DNA of 64,000 nucleotides, taken from an uncultured Eubacteriales bacterium. Its GTDB lineage: Bacteria > Bacillota > Clostridia > Lachnospirales > Bianqueaceae. The position numbers were made by a program, and so were the translations under genes. Below the pieces are notes generated by a model. It made no database searches and was not told the DNA's origin. It saw only the letters and a program-made list of their open reading frames with translations. The stretch covers positions 62,001 to 126,000 of the forward strand of contig OMYN01000004.1 of the NCBI GenBank assembly GCA_900315265.1, written 5' to 3'. Of this stretch, positions 44,813-53,172 are shown piece after piece (the first letter of the stretch is position 1; the number at the start of each line of letters is the position of its first letter).

Positions 44813-45696
44813 AAGGAATCGTTCTTGCAGGAGGATCCGGTACCAGACTTTACCCCTTGACCTTAGTTACTTCCAAACAGCTGCTGCCGGTTTACGACAA
44901 GCCCATGATCTATTATCCTCTGTCTACCCTGATGATGGCGGGCATCCGGGATATCCTGATCATATCGACGGCTCAGGATCTTCCGAATTTCGAACGCCTG
45001 CTGGGGGACGGTTCTCAGTTCGGCATCAAACTCAGCTATAAGGTCCAGCCTTCGCCGGACGGCCTGGCGCAGGCCTTTATCCTGGGTGAGGACTTTATCG
45101 GAGACGACTGCTGTGCTATGGTCCTGGGAGACAATATTTTCTTCGGAGGAGAATTCGGCAGGATCCTTAAAAATGCAGTAGCCAACGCCGAGATCAATCA
45201 CCGCGCCAGCGTCTTCGGTTACTATGTCGATGATCCCCAGCGGTTCGGTATCGTTGAGTTCGACAAGAACGGCAAAGCGGTTTCCATCGAAGAAAAACCG
45301 CAGCAGCCCAAATCCAATTACGCGGTCACCGGCCTATATTTCTACGATAATCGTGTCGTTGAGCTGGCAAAACAGGTCAAACCGTCTGCCCGCGGCGAAC
45401 TGGAGATCACGGACTTAAATAAGATGTACCTTAATGAAGGCAAGCTGGACGTGCAGGTCCTGGGCCGCGGCTACGCCTGGCTGGATACCGGAACCATGGA
45501 CAGCCTGATGGAGGCTTCTTCCTTTGTTCAGATCATGGAAAAACGTCAGGGGATCATGATCTCGGCTCTGGAAGAGATCGCCTATGAGAACGGATGGGTC
45601 ACCCGCGACAGCCTTTATGAAGCTGCCAAGCATTACGGAAAGTCGACCTACGGAAAATATCTGCGCCGTGTAGCGGATCAGGAGGTCATCCTGTAA
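44809..45696 (+). CDS. rfbA: Glucose-1-phosphate thymidylyltransferase RfbA
   Basis: First step of dTDP-L-rhamnose synthesis: dTTP plus glucose-1-phosphate gives dTDP-glucose. The nucleotide-binding signature [20 protein letters not shown] opens the protein. [38 protein letters not shown] and [17 protein letters not shown] are typical. The 295-residue length is standard for the RmlA type. AAAGGAG stands before ATG 44809, which overlaps the preceding stop. The last base of its stop is the first base of rfbD. Confidence 0.97.
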   Translation: MKGIVLAGGSGTRLYPLTLVTSKQLLPVYDKPMIYYPLSTLMMAGIRDILIISTAQDLPNFERLLGDGSQFGIKLSYKVQPSPDGLAQAFILGEDFIGDDCCAMVLGDNIFFGGEFGRILKNAVANAEINHRASVFGYYVDDPQRFGIVEFDKNGKAVSIEEKPQQPKSNYAVTGLYFYDNRVVELAKQVKPSARGELEITDLNKMYLNEGKLDVQVLGRGYAWLDTGTMDSLMEASSFVQIMEKRQGIMISALEEIAYENGWVTRDSLYEAAKHYGKSTYGKYLRRVADQEVIL

Positions 45697-46595
45697 TGGG
45701 AAATATTCTGATCACCGGTTGCAAGGGCCAGCTGGGCACACAGCTGATGCTGGATCTGAAAGATAAAACTACGGAACTCGGTCCTGTTGACCTGTTCAAA
45801 GAGGATTATTCCTTTACCGGTATCGACGTCGATACCCTGGATATCACGGATTATAATGCCGTGGATGCCTACGTGAAGGATAAAGGCTTTACCTGCATCA
45901 TCAACTGCGCTGCCTTTACCAACGTCAATGCCTGCGAGTCCAAAGAAGACCTGGCTTATCAGGTAAATAAAGTGGGACCGGAGAACCTGGCAAAGGTCGC
46001 GCAGAAATATGGGATGAAATTTGTCCATATCTCCACCGATTATGTATTCCGCGGAGACGGCAAGAGGCCCTATATGGAAATGGAGGCTTCCGATCCTGTC
46101 AGCGCCTACGGCCGGACCAAGGATGCCGGAGAAAGAGCGGTCATCGATAACTGCCGTCATTATTTTATCGTTCGCACAAGCTGGCTGTACGGTTACTACG
46201 GCAACAATTTCGTTAAGACCATGATGAAACTTGGTAAAGAAAAGGGAGCCGTCAAGGTCGTCAATGACCAGGTCGGAAACCCCACCAATGCAGAGGATCT
46301 TGCCTATCATCTGTTAAAGCTGGTAACTACCGAAGAATACGGTATCTATCATGGGACCGGACGGGGGATCTGCAGCTGGTATGACTTTGCCTGCCAGATC
46401 ATGAAAGATGCCAACATCGATGCGGCCGTATCCCCCTGCACTACGGATGAATATCCGACACCGGCAAAGCGGCCTGCTTATTCGGCCCTGGCTCATGACC
46501 ACTTTGAAAGGACGGTCGGTTACGAATTCCGTCCCTGGCAGGAAGCGCTTCAATATTTCATCGACCATCTGGATGAAAAGACAGGCAGCCGCTGA
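45696..46595 (+). CDS. rfbD: dTDP-4-dehydrorhamnose reductase RfbD
   Basis: Final step of dTDP-L-rhamnose synthesis, NAD(P)H-dependent reduction. The N-terminal Rossmann motif is ILITGCKGQLGTQLM. INCAAFTNVNACESKEDLAY, HISTDYVFRGDGKRPYMEME and the SDR catalytic pair in SAYGRTKDAGE (YxxxK) follow. RTSWLYGYYGNNFVKTMM and NDQVGNPTNAEDLAYHLL complete the family pattern. 299 residues. The extra residues between the first strand and the DITDYNAV motif form a small insert seen in clostridial RfbD. The start overlaps the rfbA stop by one base. Confidence 0.95.
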   Translation: MGNILITGCKGQLGTQLMLDLKDKTTELGPVDLFKEDYSFTGIDVDTLDITDYNAVDAYVKDKGFTCIINCAAFTNVNACESKEDLAYQVNKVGPENLAKVAQKYGMKFVHISTDYVFRGDGKRPYMEMEASDPVSAYGRTKDAGERAVIDNCRHYFIVRTSWLYGYYGNNFVKTMMKLGKEKGAVKVVNDQVGNPTNAEDLAYHLLKLVTTEEYGIYHGTGRGICSWYDFACQIMKDANIDAAVSPCTTDEYPTPAKRPAYSALAHDHFERTVGYEFRPWQEALQYFIDHLDEKTGSR

Positions 46596-46633
46596 GGGCT
46601 GACAAACGAACAGCTAAGTAAAGGAGATCTGTC

Positions 46634-47653
46634 ATGAAACTTATCGTTACCGGCGGCGCCGGATTCATCGGAAGCAATTACATCATCTACACCATGAAGG
46701 CACATCCCGAAGATCAGGTCATCTGCCTGGATGCGCTGACTTATGCGGGCAACCTTGAAAACCTCAAAAGTGTAGAAAACAATCCCAACTTTACCTTCTA
46801 CAAAGAGGATATCCGCAACAGAGAAGGGGTCTATAAGATCTTCGAAAAAGAAAAGCCGGATGTGATCATTAATTTCGCGGCGGAGAGCCATGTTGACCGC
46901 TCCATCACCAACCCCCAGATCTTTGTGGAAACCAATGTATTAGGCACCCAGGTCCTGATGGATGCCTGCCGTAAATACGGGATCAAACGATATCATCAGG
47001 TTTCGACCGATGAGGTTTACGGTGATCTGCCCCTTGACCGTCCCGACCTGTTCTTTACCGAGCAGACTCCCATCCACGCTTCCAGTCCTTATTCTGCGTC
47101 CAAGGCTTCTGCCGACCTTCTGGTCGGCGCTTACCACCGCACTTTCGGACTTCCCTGCACCATCAGCCGCTGCTCCAACAACTACGGACCGTATCAGTTC
47201 CCCGAAAAGCTGATCCCTCTGATGATCAGCAACGCCGAGCACGACAAGCCCCTTCCGGTCTACGGCAACGGTATGAACGTGCGCGACTGGCTCTATGTCG
47301 AAGATCACTGCAAAGCGATCGATCTGATCATCCGCAAAGGCACCGTGGGAGAGATCTATAACATCGGCGGCCATAATGAGATGCATAATATCGACATCGT
47401 CAAGATCATCGTGAAAGCCCTGGGCAAAAGCGAAGACCTGATCACCTATGTCAAGGACCGTGCCGGCCATGACCGCCGCTATGCGATCGATCCGACCAAG
47501 ATCCACAACGAGCTGGGATGGCTGCCCGAGACCATGTTCAAAGACGGTATCCAGAAGACCATTCAGTGGTATCTGGACAACAAGGACTGGTGGGAAAACA
47601 TCGTCAACGGCGAATATCAGAATTACTATAAGAAAATGTACGAAAACCGCTGA
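46634..47653 (+). CDS. rfbB: dTDP-glucose 4,6-dehydratase RfbB
   Basis: Second step of dTDP-L-rhamnose synthesis: dTDP-glucose to dTDP-4-keto-6-deoxyglucose, with bound NAD+. The signatures are VTGGAGFIGSNYI, NFAAESHVDRSI, QVSTDEVYGDLP (catalytic Thr-Asp-Glu), SSPYSASKASADLLVGAYHR (YxxxK) and SRCSNNYGPYQFPEKLIP. GVRDWL-like MNVRDWLYVEDHC and AGHDRRYAIDPTKI follow. 339 residues, normal. AAGGAG precedes ATG 46634. A terminator-like hairpin stands right after it, so the first part of the polysaccharide locus may end here. Confidence 0.97.
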   Translation: MKLIVTGGAGFIGSNYIIYTMKAHPEDQVICLDALTYAGNLENLKSVENNPNFTFYKEDIRNREGVYKIFEKEKPDVIINFAAESHVDRSITNPQIFVETNVLGTQVLMDACRKYGIKRYHQVSTDEVYGDLPLDRPDLFFTEQTPIHASSPYSASKASADLLVGAYHRTFGLPCTISRCSNNYGPYQFPEKLIPLMISNAEHDKPLPVYGNGMNVRDWLYVEDHCKAIDLIIRKGTVGEIYNIGGHNEMHNIDIVKIIVKALGKSEDLITYVKDRAGHDRRYAIDPTKIHNELGWLPETMFKDGIQKTIQWYLDNKDWWENIVNGEYQNYYKKMYENR

Positions 47654-47663
47654 AAAGTCGATT

Positions 47664-47700
47664 CGGAAAGACACTTCCCGTCAGTGCCTTTCCGTTTTTT
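47664..47700 (+). terminator. Terminator-like hairpin inside the polysaccharide locus
   Basis: CGGAAAG-A-CAC pairs with GTG-C-CTTTCCG (one mismatch) around a nine-base loop, then six T. It ends 14 bases before the start of the 1050-residue glycosyltransferase gene, with no promoter recognised between. It may set the ratio of upstream to downstream expression. Confidence 0.7.
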
Positions 47701-47714
47701 GAAAGGGAACAGGT

Positions 47715-50700
47715 ATGGCTAACATCAAGAGTCTGGTCAACCGGAAAAACTGGAACAAGGTGAAGAGGCTGATCCGCCAGGGCCAGTTCAAAACGGCCTA
47801 TCAGGGGATCCTGCGGAAACTCAGGGCTCCTTCGGAGATCGCGCAGAAGTCCTCTCGTTACTCGGATGTGCTCAAAGCGGGGACCAGGCGACAGGGAGAG
47901 GTCATCAGTCAGGCTCCGTCGATGACGGTGGATATAGTGATCCCCGTTTACAACGGAGTCCGGTATCTGAAAACTTTGTTTGAAGGGATCGAAAAAACCA
48001 AGGTCAGCCACAACCTGATCATTGTCGACGATCACAGTCCCGACCCCGCGGTAGAGGAGTTCCTGTCCGCCTATCAGAAAAAGATGGGGCCTGTCTACAG
48101 TGAAAGGGGCTGCCACATCCAGATAATTTTAAACGAGCGTAACTTGGGCTTTGTTGCCAGCGTCAACCGGGGCCTGGTCATGAGCCGCCACGATGTCGCT
48201 TTACTGAATACGGATGTGGAACTTCCTCAGGATTGGCTGGAAAGACTGATCATGCCTCTGGTCAAGGATCCGACGGTAGCCAGCGCGACCCCCTTTACCA
48301 ACAGCGGTGTGATCGCCAGTTTTCCTGATTTTCTGAAAGACAACAGCCTTTTCAATGATCTTCCGGTCGATCGGATCGATTCCTTCTTCAAGCAGGTCCC
48401 CTGCCGCTATATCAGCCTGCCGACCGGAGTCGGCTTCTGTATGGCCATGAGCCAGGCTGCCATCAAAAAGATCGGGGTCTTCGACCAGCAGTCTTTCGGA
48501 AGAGGCTACGGGGAGGAAAACGACTGGTGCCAGCGGGCCATCGAAGCCGGTTTCAGAAATATCATGGTCGAAAACCTTTATGTTTTCCATAACCACGGCG
48601 GTACCTTCCAGCCGGATGAAAAACAAAGGCTGATGCGTGAAAATACCGAAACTCTTTTGAAAAAACATCCCCGTTATGCAGAGGACGTTGCCCAGTTCAA
48701 TGCCAAAGATCCGCTGGCTCCGTTACGAGCCTATGTTTTTACCAGGATGGCGGATTCACTGAGCCATTCCTGCAGCCTGATTTTTTCCAATACCCTGGGC
48801 GGCGGCGCGGAAACGTATCTTAAAAAACTGACGGGGGACTGCCATGAAAAGGGTGAGGCAACGGCCGTCGTCCGTTATGCCCGTCCTTTAAAATGCTATC
48901 AGATCGAGTTTACGTATCTGTATCATACCGAACGGATCGAGATGGAAACAGCGGAAGAGATCTTCTCTTTTGCCGGCCGCCTGGGTATTTCCAAAGTAAT
49001 GGTCAATCAGCTGGTTACTTATCCCCAACCCATCCATATGATCAAAACGATCAGGGACTTCTGCGACTCGGCAGGGACAGATCTGTATGTCATGGTCAAT
49101 GATTATTACTGTATCTGTCCGACCATTTATCTTTTGGATACCCATCACCGCTACTGCCAGCTCCCTGAAATAAAAACTTGTGAAGAATGTCTGGCCCATA
49201 ATGCCTACCGGGACAGTTATGACCCAAAGACCATGAAAGAGTGGCGCAGCGCCTGGCGTGATCTTTTGAATTCAGCTCATGAGGTAAGAGTTTTTTCCAG
49301 AGATTCCGAGAAGCTGATGCGAAGAGCTTTCGGCGATGATATCAATTTTCATGTCATGCCGGTGCAGCACACCAGCATGATCAAAGCAAAGCGGACGGTC
49401 AAAACGACGGATACCGTCAATATCGGACTGTTCGGCACGCTGACAGAACTGAAGGGGGCGCCTTTGATCCGGGCCATGGTCCAGCTGGCGGATCAGCAGA
49501 AGTCCAATGTCCGTTTCATTTTGATCGGACATGCAGAAGATAAGATCAACAGCCGGCGCTTTGAAGAAACCGGAGCGTATCTGACAGGACAGCTGCCCGG
49601 ACTGGTATTAGAAAAAGATCTGGATCTTGTCTTTATATCTTCCATATGTCCCGAAACCTATTCCTTTACGACCCAGGAAGCCATGGAACTGGGGCTTCCG
49701 GTTGCCTGCCTTGATCTGGGGGCGCCCAGGGAAAGGATCGCGGAATATCCGGACGGACTGGTTCTTGATTCGGAAGATCCCCAGGAGATTTTAAAAGAGC
49801 TGACAGATTTTGCAAAGTCCAGGATGCCCCTTAGAAGTCCTGTCCGGGATCAGGCTCTGTTTGTTTATGACGAAGATTCGTATGCGGTCCGCTACCGCTG
49901 CCGTCACCTTCAGGAACAGCTGCTTTTAAAGGGAATGCGGTCGGACGTGGTCTGCGTGGACCAGCTCAAAATCAGTCAGGTAGGGCAGTACCGTTATGTG
50001 ATCCTCTACCGGCTGGAGTATAACCGTAAGGTGAACAAGATCATCGACGAGGCGAACCGCAGCGGCAGTTCCACCTGGTTCAGTGTCGATGATTTCGTGT
50101 TCGATTTTCAGGCAATCAAAGACCTTGCTTTTTTACAGCAGCCGGAATATGCAACGTTCCCGGACCGCTGCGCAGGGATCGCCAAAACCATGGAGCTGTG
50201 CGACGGGATCCTTGTCTCGACGGAAGCTTTAAAAAAGCAGGTAGAGAAGGAGTTTCCTGGGATCATTGTCAGGGTCCAGCGCAACAAGGCCAGCCTGGAG
50301 ATGCAGACTTTGGCCAGAAAAGCACTGATGAGGCCCAAAGCGGAAGAAGCTACCGTTACCCTTGGCTACTTCAGCGGCTCGCCGACCCATGACGCAGATT
50401 TTGCCATGATCGCTCCCAGCCTTGCCAGGATCCTAAACCGCCATCCCAATGTAAGGCTGAAATTAGTGGGAAAAGTGACCGTGCCGGATGCCGTCCGGGG
50501 GTTTGAGAACCGAATCGATTTGGTTTCTTTCCGCCCGTGGGAGGAGTTGGAAGAGATGTACCGGGATATCGACGTCAACCTGATGCCGGTCGAAGATACG
50601 GTCTTCCATGAATGCAAGTCTGAAAACAAGTGGCTGGAAGCCGCTTTGACAGCGACTCCGACAGTTGCAAGCTTTAATAAGGAGCTGGCCCGGGTCATTA

Positions 50701-50867
50701 CGTCCGGTACCGATGGTTTCTTATGCCGGGATAGTCAGGAGTGGATGGATACGCTGGAAAAATTGGTAACGGACCAGGACCTTCGCGGGAAAGTGGGAGA
50801 GGCAGCCAAAGAAAAGGTAGAGACTGCCCATACCACGTTCCAGCTGGAAAGCGGCCTTTTGTCCTAA
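47715..50867 (+). CDS. Three-module glycosyltransferase (GT2 plus two GT-B-like modules)
   Basis: A 1050-residue cytoplasmic enzyme. After a basic N-terminal segment, a GT2 module spans about residues 73-330 (VDIVIPVYNGVRYLKTLF, NLGFVASVNRGLV, ALLNTDVELPQDWLERL, GVGFCMAMSQAAIKKIGVFD). A second GT-B-like module lies at about 350-700, with NTLGGGAETYLKKLT, VNIGLFGTLTELKGAPL, and PETYSFTTQEAMELGLPVAC. A third GT-B-like part runs about 712-1045 with LGYFSGSPTHDADFAMIAP, VRLKLVGKV and NKWLEAALTATPTVASFN. Such fusions probably add several residues of the repeat in sequence. AAGGG stands before ATG 47715. Linkage and donor are unknown, with dTDP-rhamnose the likely one for at least one module. Confidence 0.85.
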   Translation: MANIKSLVNRKNWNKVKRLIRQGQFKTAYQGILRKLRAPSEIAQKSSRYSDVLKAGTRRQGEVISQAPSMTVDIVIPVYNGVRYLKTLFEGIEKTKVSHNLIIVDDHSPDPAVEEFLSAYQKKMGPVYSERGCHIQIILNERNLGFVASVNRGLVMSRHDVALLNTDVELPQDWLERLIMPLVKDPTVASATPFTNSGVIASFPDFLKDNSLFNDLPVDRIDSFFKQVPCRYISLPTGVGFCMAMSQAAIKKIGVFDQQSFGRGYGEENDWCQRAIEAGFRNIMVENLYVFHNHGGTFQPDEKQRLMRENTETLLKKHPRYAEDVAQFNAKDPLAPLRAYVFTRMADSLSHSCSLIFSNTLGGGAETYLKKLTGDCHEKGEATAVVRYARPLKCYQIEFTYLYHTERIEMETAEEIFSFAGRLGISKVMVNQLVTYPQPIHMIKTIRDFCDSAGTDLYVMVNDYYCICPTIYLLDTHHRYCQLPEIKTCEECLAHNAYRDSYDPKTMKEWRSAWRDLLNSAHEVRVFSRDSEKLMRRAFGDDINFHVMPVQHTSMIKAKRTVKTTDTVNIGLFGTLTELKGAPLIRAMVQLADQQKSNVRFILIGHAEDKINSRRFEETGAYLTGQLPGLVLEKDLDLVFISSICPETYSFTTQEAMELGLPVACLDLGAPRERIAEYPDGLVLDSEDPQEILKELTDFAKSRMPLRSPVRDQALFVYDEDSYAVRYRCRHLQEQLLLKGMRSDVVCVDQLKISQVGQYRYVILYRLEYNRKVNKIIDEANRSGSSTWFSVDDFVFDFQAIKDLAFLQQPEYATFPDRCAGIAKTMELCDGILVSTEALKKQVEKEFPGIIVRVQRNKASLEMQTLARKALMRPKAEEATVTLGYFSGSPTHDADFAMIAPSLARILNRHPNVRLKLVGKVTVPDAVRGFENRIDLVSFRPWEELEEMYRDIDVNLMPVEDTVFHECKSENKWLEAALTATPTVASFNKELARVITSGTDGFLCRDSQEWMDTLEKLVTDQDLRGKVGEAAKEKVETAHTTFQLESGLLS

Positions 50868-50916
50868 CTTTACAAAATTCTTAAAGACAGGCATCTGACT
50901 GGAAAACAAGCTTTGG

Positions 50917-50945
50917 TTGACCTTAATGCAGCAAGGGCTTATAAT
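50917..50945 (+). promoter_or_regulatory. Sigma-A promoter for rfbC and downstream export genes
   Basis: TTGACC (50917-50922) and perfect TATAAT (50940-50945) with 17-base spacing, 36 bases before rfbC. It separates the second transcription block of the polysaccharide locus. Confidence 0.82.
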
Positions 50946-50981
50946 AACACAGATATCGATATTTGTAAGGAGAGAAAACAA

Positions 50982-51539
50982 ATGGGACAGTTTACATTTA
51001 CGACGACACCGATCAAAGGCTTATATATCATTGATTCCAAACGCTTCGGAGATGCCCGCGGCTATTTTATGGAGACTTATAACGAGGCTGATTTCCGTAA
51101 GGCCGGTCTGGACATGCGTTTTGTTCAAAGCAATGAATCCCGCTCCACCAAAGGAGTCCTGCGAGGCCTTCATTTCCAAAAACACTTTCCGCAGGGCAAA
51201 CTGGTGCGGGTCACCAAAGGCGAGGTCTTTGATGTAGCCGTTGACCTTCGTAAAGACAGCGAAACCTTCGGACAGTGGTACGGCGTCGATCTGTCTGAAG
51301 ACAACAAACGCCAGTTCTATATCCCGGAGGGCTTTGCCCATGGTTTTTATGTTCTTTCGGACATTGCTGAATTTGTTTATCAGGTGACCAACCTCTATCA
51401 TCCGGAAGATGAAGGAGCCATTTACTGGGCCGATCCGGATGTAAACGTTCAGTGGCCTCTGATCGAAGGAGTAGAGGTCATGCTTTCTGAAAAAGATAAG
51501 AAGAATCCTCTTTTAAAGGATATGGACTGGAGATTCTGA
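50982..51539 (+). CDS. rfbC: dTDP-4-dehydrorhamnose 3,5-epimerase RfbC
   Basis: Third step of the dTDP-L-rhamnose pathway. A cupin-fold epimerase, 185 residues. GLYIIDSKRFGDARGYFMET, SRSTKGVLRGLHFQ (catalytic His), QGKLVRVTKGEVFDVAVDLR (Lys) and FYIPEGFAHGFYVLSD (second His region) are present. I chose ATG 50982, which has AAGGAGAG at good distance; a longer reading from 50913 crosses the promoter. It is parted from the other rfb genes by the 3-kb glycosyltransferase gene. It is followed after four bases by the ABC exporter permease. Confidence 0.95.
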   Translation: MGQFTFTTTPIKGLYIIDSKRFGDARGYFMETYNEADFRKAGLDMRFVQSNESRSTKGVLRGLHFQKHFPQGKLVRVTKGEVFDVAVDLRKDSETFGQWYGVDLSEDNKRQFYIPEGFAHGFYVLSDIAEFVYQVTNLYHPEDEGAIYWADPDVNVQWPLIEGVEVMLSEKDKKNPLLKDMDWRF

Positions 51540-51543
51540 GAGA

Positions 51544-52386
51544 ATGAGTGAAGATCTTAAGGAGAAAGAAAAAGAGCAGAAGCTGCCTCAGCTGACGACC
51601 CATCAGGCCGGACAGCTGACAACCTTCCGCAAATATCTTCCTCTTTTGACCAACCTGGCGGGCAGGGATTTTAAACTCAAATACCGCCGTTCTGTTCTGG
51701 GCGTTGCCTGGAGTATCCTCAACCCTCTGCTGATGATGCTGGTTTTGACTCAGGTCTTCGGCCTTCTTCTGAAGATCAAGGTTGAGAACTTCCCCGTTTA
51801 TTATATCGTCGGATCCTCCCTGTGGACCTTTTTTTCAGAAGCGACCCAGCTGTCAATGACCAGCGTGATCAACTCTGCCCAGCTGATCAAAAAGGTATAT
51901 ATACCCAAATACATTTTTCCCCTCGAGAAGTGCCTGTTTGCTCTGGAGAACTTTTTATTCAGCCTGATCGCGGTCGTATTGGTCATGCTTTTCCAGCGTT
52001 TCGTCCCGTCGATCACCACACTTTTGTTTTTTATACCGGTCTTGTATGTCCTGATCTTTTCGGTCGGTATTGGGCTCGCCCTGTCGGCTATGACGGTTTA
52101 TTTCAGGGATGTCATGCATCTTTACGGGATCGTTCTGACCATCTGGATGTATATCACTCCTATTTTGTACCCCGTCGAAGTCGTTAAGGATAATGCTTTT
52201 GTTTATGCAGTGGTTTCTCATAATCCCATGACCTATTACGTGACGTATTTCAGAGACCTTCTGATGTACAATACAATTCCCGGGCTGAGGTATAACCTGA
52301 TCTGCGTGGGATGGGCCCTTTTGGCTCTGGTCATCGGGGGACTGATTTTTCATAAAGCACAGAACAAATTCATCCTGCATCTGTAA
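51544..52386 (+). CDS. ABC-2 polysaccharide export permease (Wzm/TagG type)
   Basis: Membrane subunit of an ABC exporter for lipid-linked glycans. A cytoplasmic amphipathic head leads into FKLKYRRSVLGVAWSILNPLL (family signature). Six transmembrane helices follow in the ABC-2 pattern: about residues 50-75, 85-100, 130-150, 160-185, 195-215 and 250-268. The 280-residue length matches Wzm, RgpC and TagG. The next gene is its ATPase. In rhamnan-producing streptococci the homologue carries the completed polyrhamnose chain across the membrane. That assignment here is inferred from the rfb genes. Confidence 0.92.
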   Translation: MSEDLKEKEKEQKLPQLTTHQAGQLTTFRKYLPLLTNLAGRDFKLKYRRSVLGVAWSILNPLLMMLVLTQVFGLLLKIKVENFPVYYIVGSSLWTFFSEATQLSMTSVINSAQLIKKVYIPKYIFPLEKCLFALENFLFSLIAVVLVMLFQRFVPSITTLLFFIPVLYVLIFSVGIGLALSAMTVYFRDVMHLYGIVLTIWMYITPILYPVEVVKDNAFVYAVVSHNPMTYYVTYFRDLLMYNTIPGLRYNLICVGWALLALVIGGLIFHKAQNKFILHL

Positions 52387-52407
52387 GAAGGAGAGTTTCA
52401 CTGCCTG

Positions 52408-53169
52408 ATGGATAAAAACGCCTTAGAAGCCTTAGATAAAGAGGACATAGCCGTTTCCGTACAGCATGTCGATATGCATTTCAACATGAGTAAGGAAAAG
52501 CTGGAAAATCTGAAGGAATATTTTATCAAGCTGATGAAACATCAGCTGATGTTCGAAGACTTCGTCGCCCTTAGGGACGTTACGTTCGATATCAAAAGGG
52601 GAGACGTTTTCGGTATCGTGGGCTTTAACGGCGCCGGCAAGTCGACGCTTTTGAAAGTCATCTGCGGTGTGTTGAAACCGACAAAAGGAACCGTTCTGAC
52701 AAGGGGGACGATCGCACCGATGATCGAACTGGGCGCCGGTTTCGACATGGATCTGACTGCCAGGGAAAACATCTACCTTAACGGTTCGGTCCTGGGCTAT
52801 TCAAAAAAGTTCATGGATGAAAAATTCAATGAGATCGTAGAATTTTCCGAAATGCAGGACTTTCTGGACACTCCGATGAAGAACTATTCCTCCGGTATGG
52901 TTGCCCGTATTGCTTTTGCTATCGCGACAGTGACCACACCTGATATTCTGATCGTTGATGAGATCCTTTCCGTCGGCGATTTTAAATTCCAGCAGAAATG
53001 CGAAAAAAGGATCAATGAAATGATGGAAGGAGATACCACCGTCATTATGGTATCCCATTCCATGGAGCAGATCGAGCGGCTGTGCAAACACTGCCTGTGG
53101 CTTGATCACGGCTCGGTCAAAATGATCGGAGACACTAAAGAGGTCTGTGACGCGTACAGGAGGGCATGA
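52408..53169 (+). CDS. ABC-2 polysaccharide export ATPase (Wzt/TagH type)
   Basis: ATPase partner of the preceding permease. Walker A is GFNGAGKSTLLKVICGVLKP, the family's ELGAGFDMDLTARENIYLNG segment follows, the signature is MKNYSSGMVARIAFAIA (YSSGM, typical of Wzt/TagH) and Walker B is ILIVDEILSVGD. The switch His is in MVSHSMEQIERLC. It is 253 residues, without the C-terminal carbohydrate-binding domain of O-antigen Wzt proteins. Export should therefore not depend on recognising a capped chain end. An N-terminal strand VSVQHVDMHFNMSKEKLENL is usual. DUF2142 gene follows after three bases. Confidence 0.94.
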   Translation: MDKNALEALDKEDIAVSVQHVDMHFNMSKEKLENLKEYFIKLMKHQLMFEDFVALRDVTFDIKRGDVFGIVGFNGAGKSTLLKVICGVLKPTKGTVLTRGTIAPMIELGAGFDMDLTARENIYLNGSVLGYSKKFMDEKFNEIVEFSEMQDFLDTPMKNYSSGMVARIAFAIATVTTPDILIVDEILSVGDFKFQQKCEKRINEMMEGDTTVIMVSHSMEQIERLCKHCLWLDHGSVKMIGDTKEVCDAYRRA

Positions 53170-53172
53170 TCC

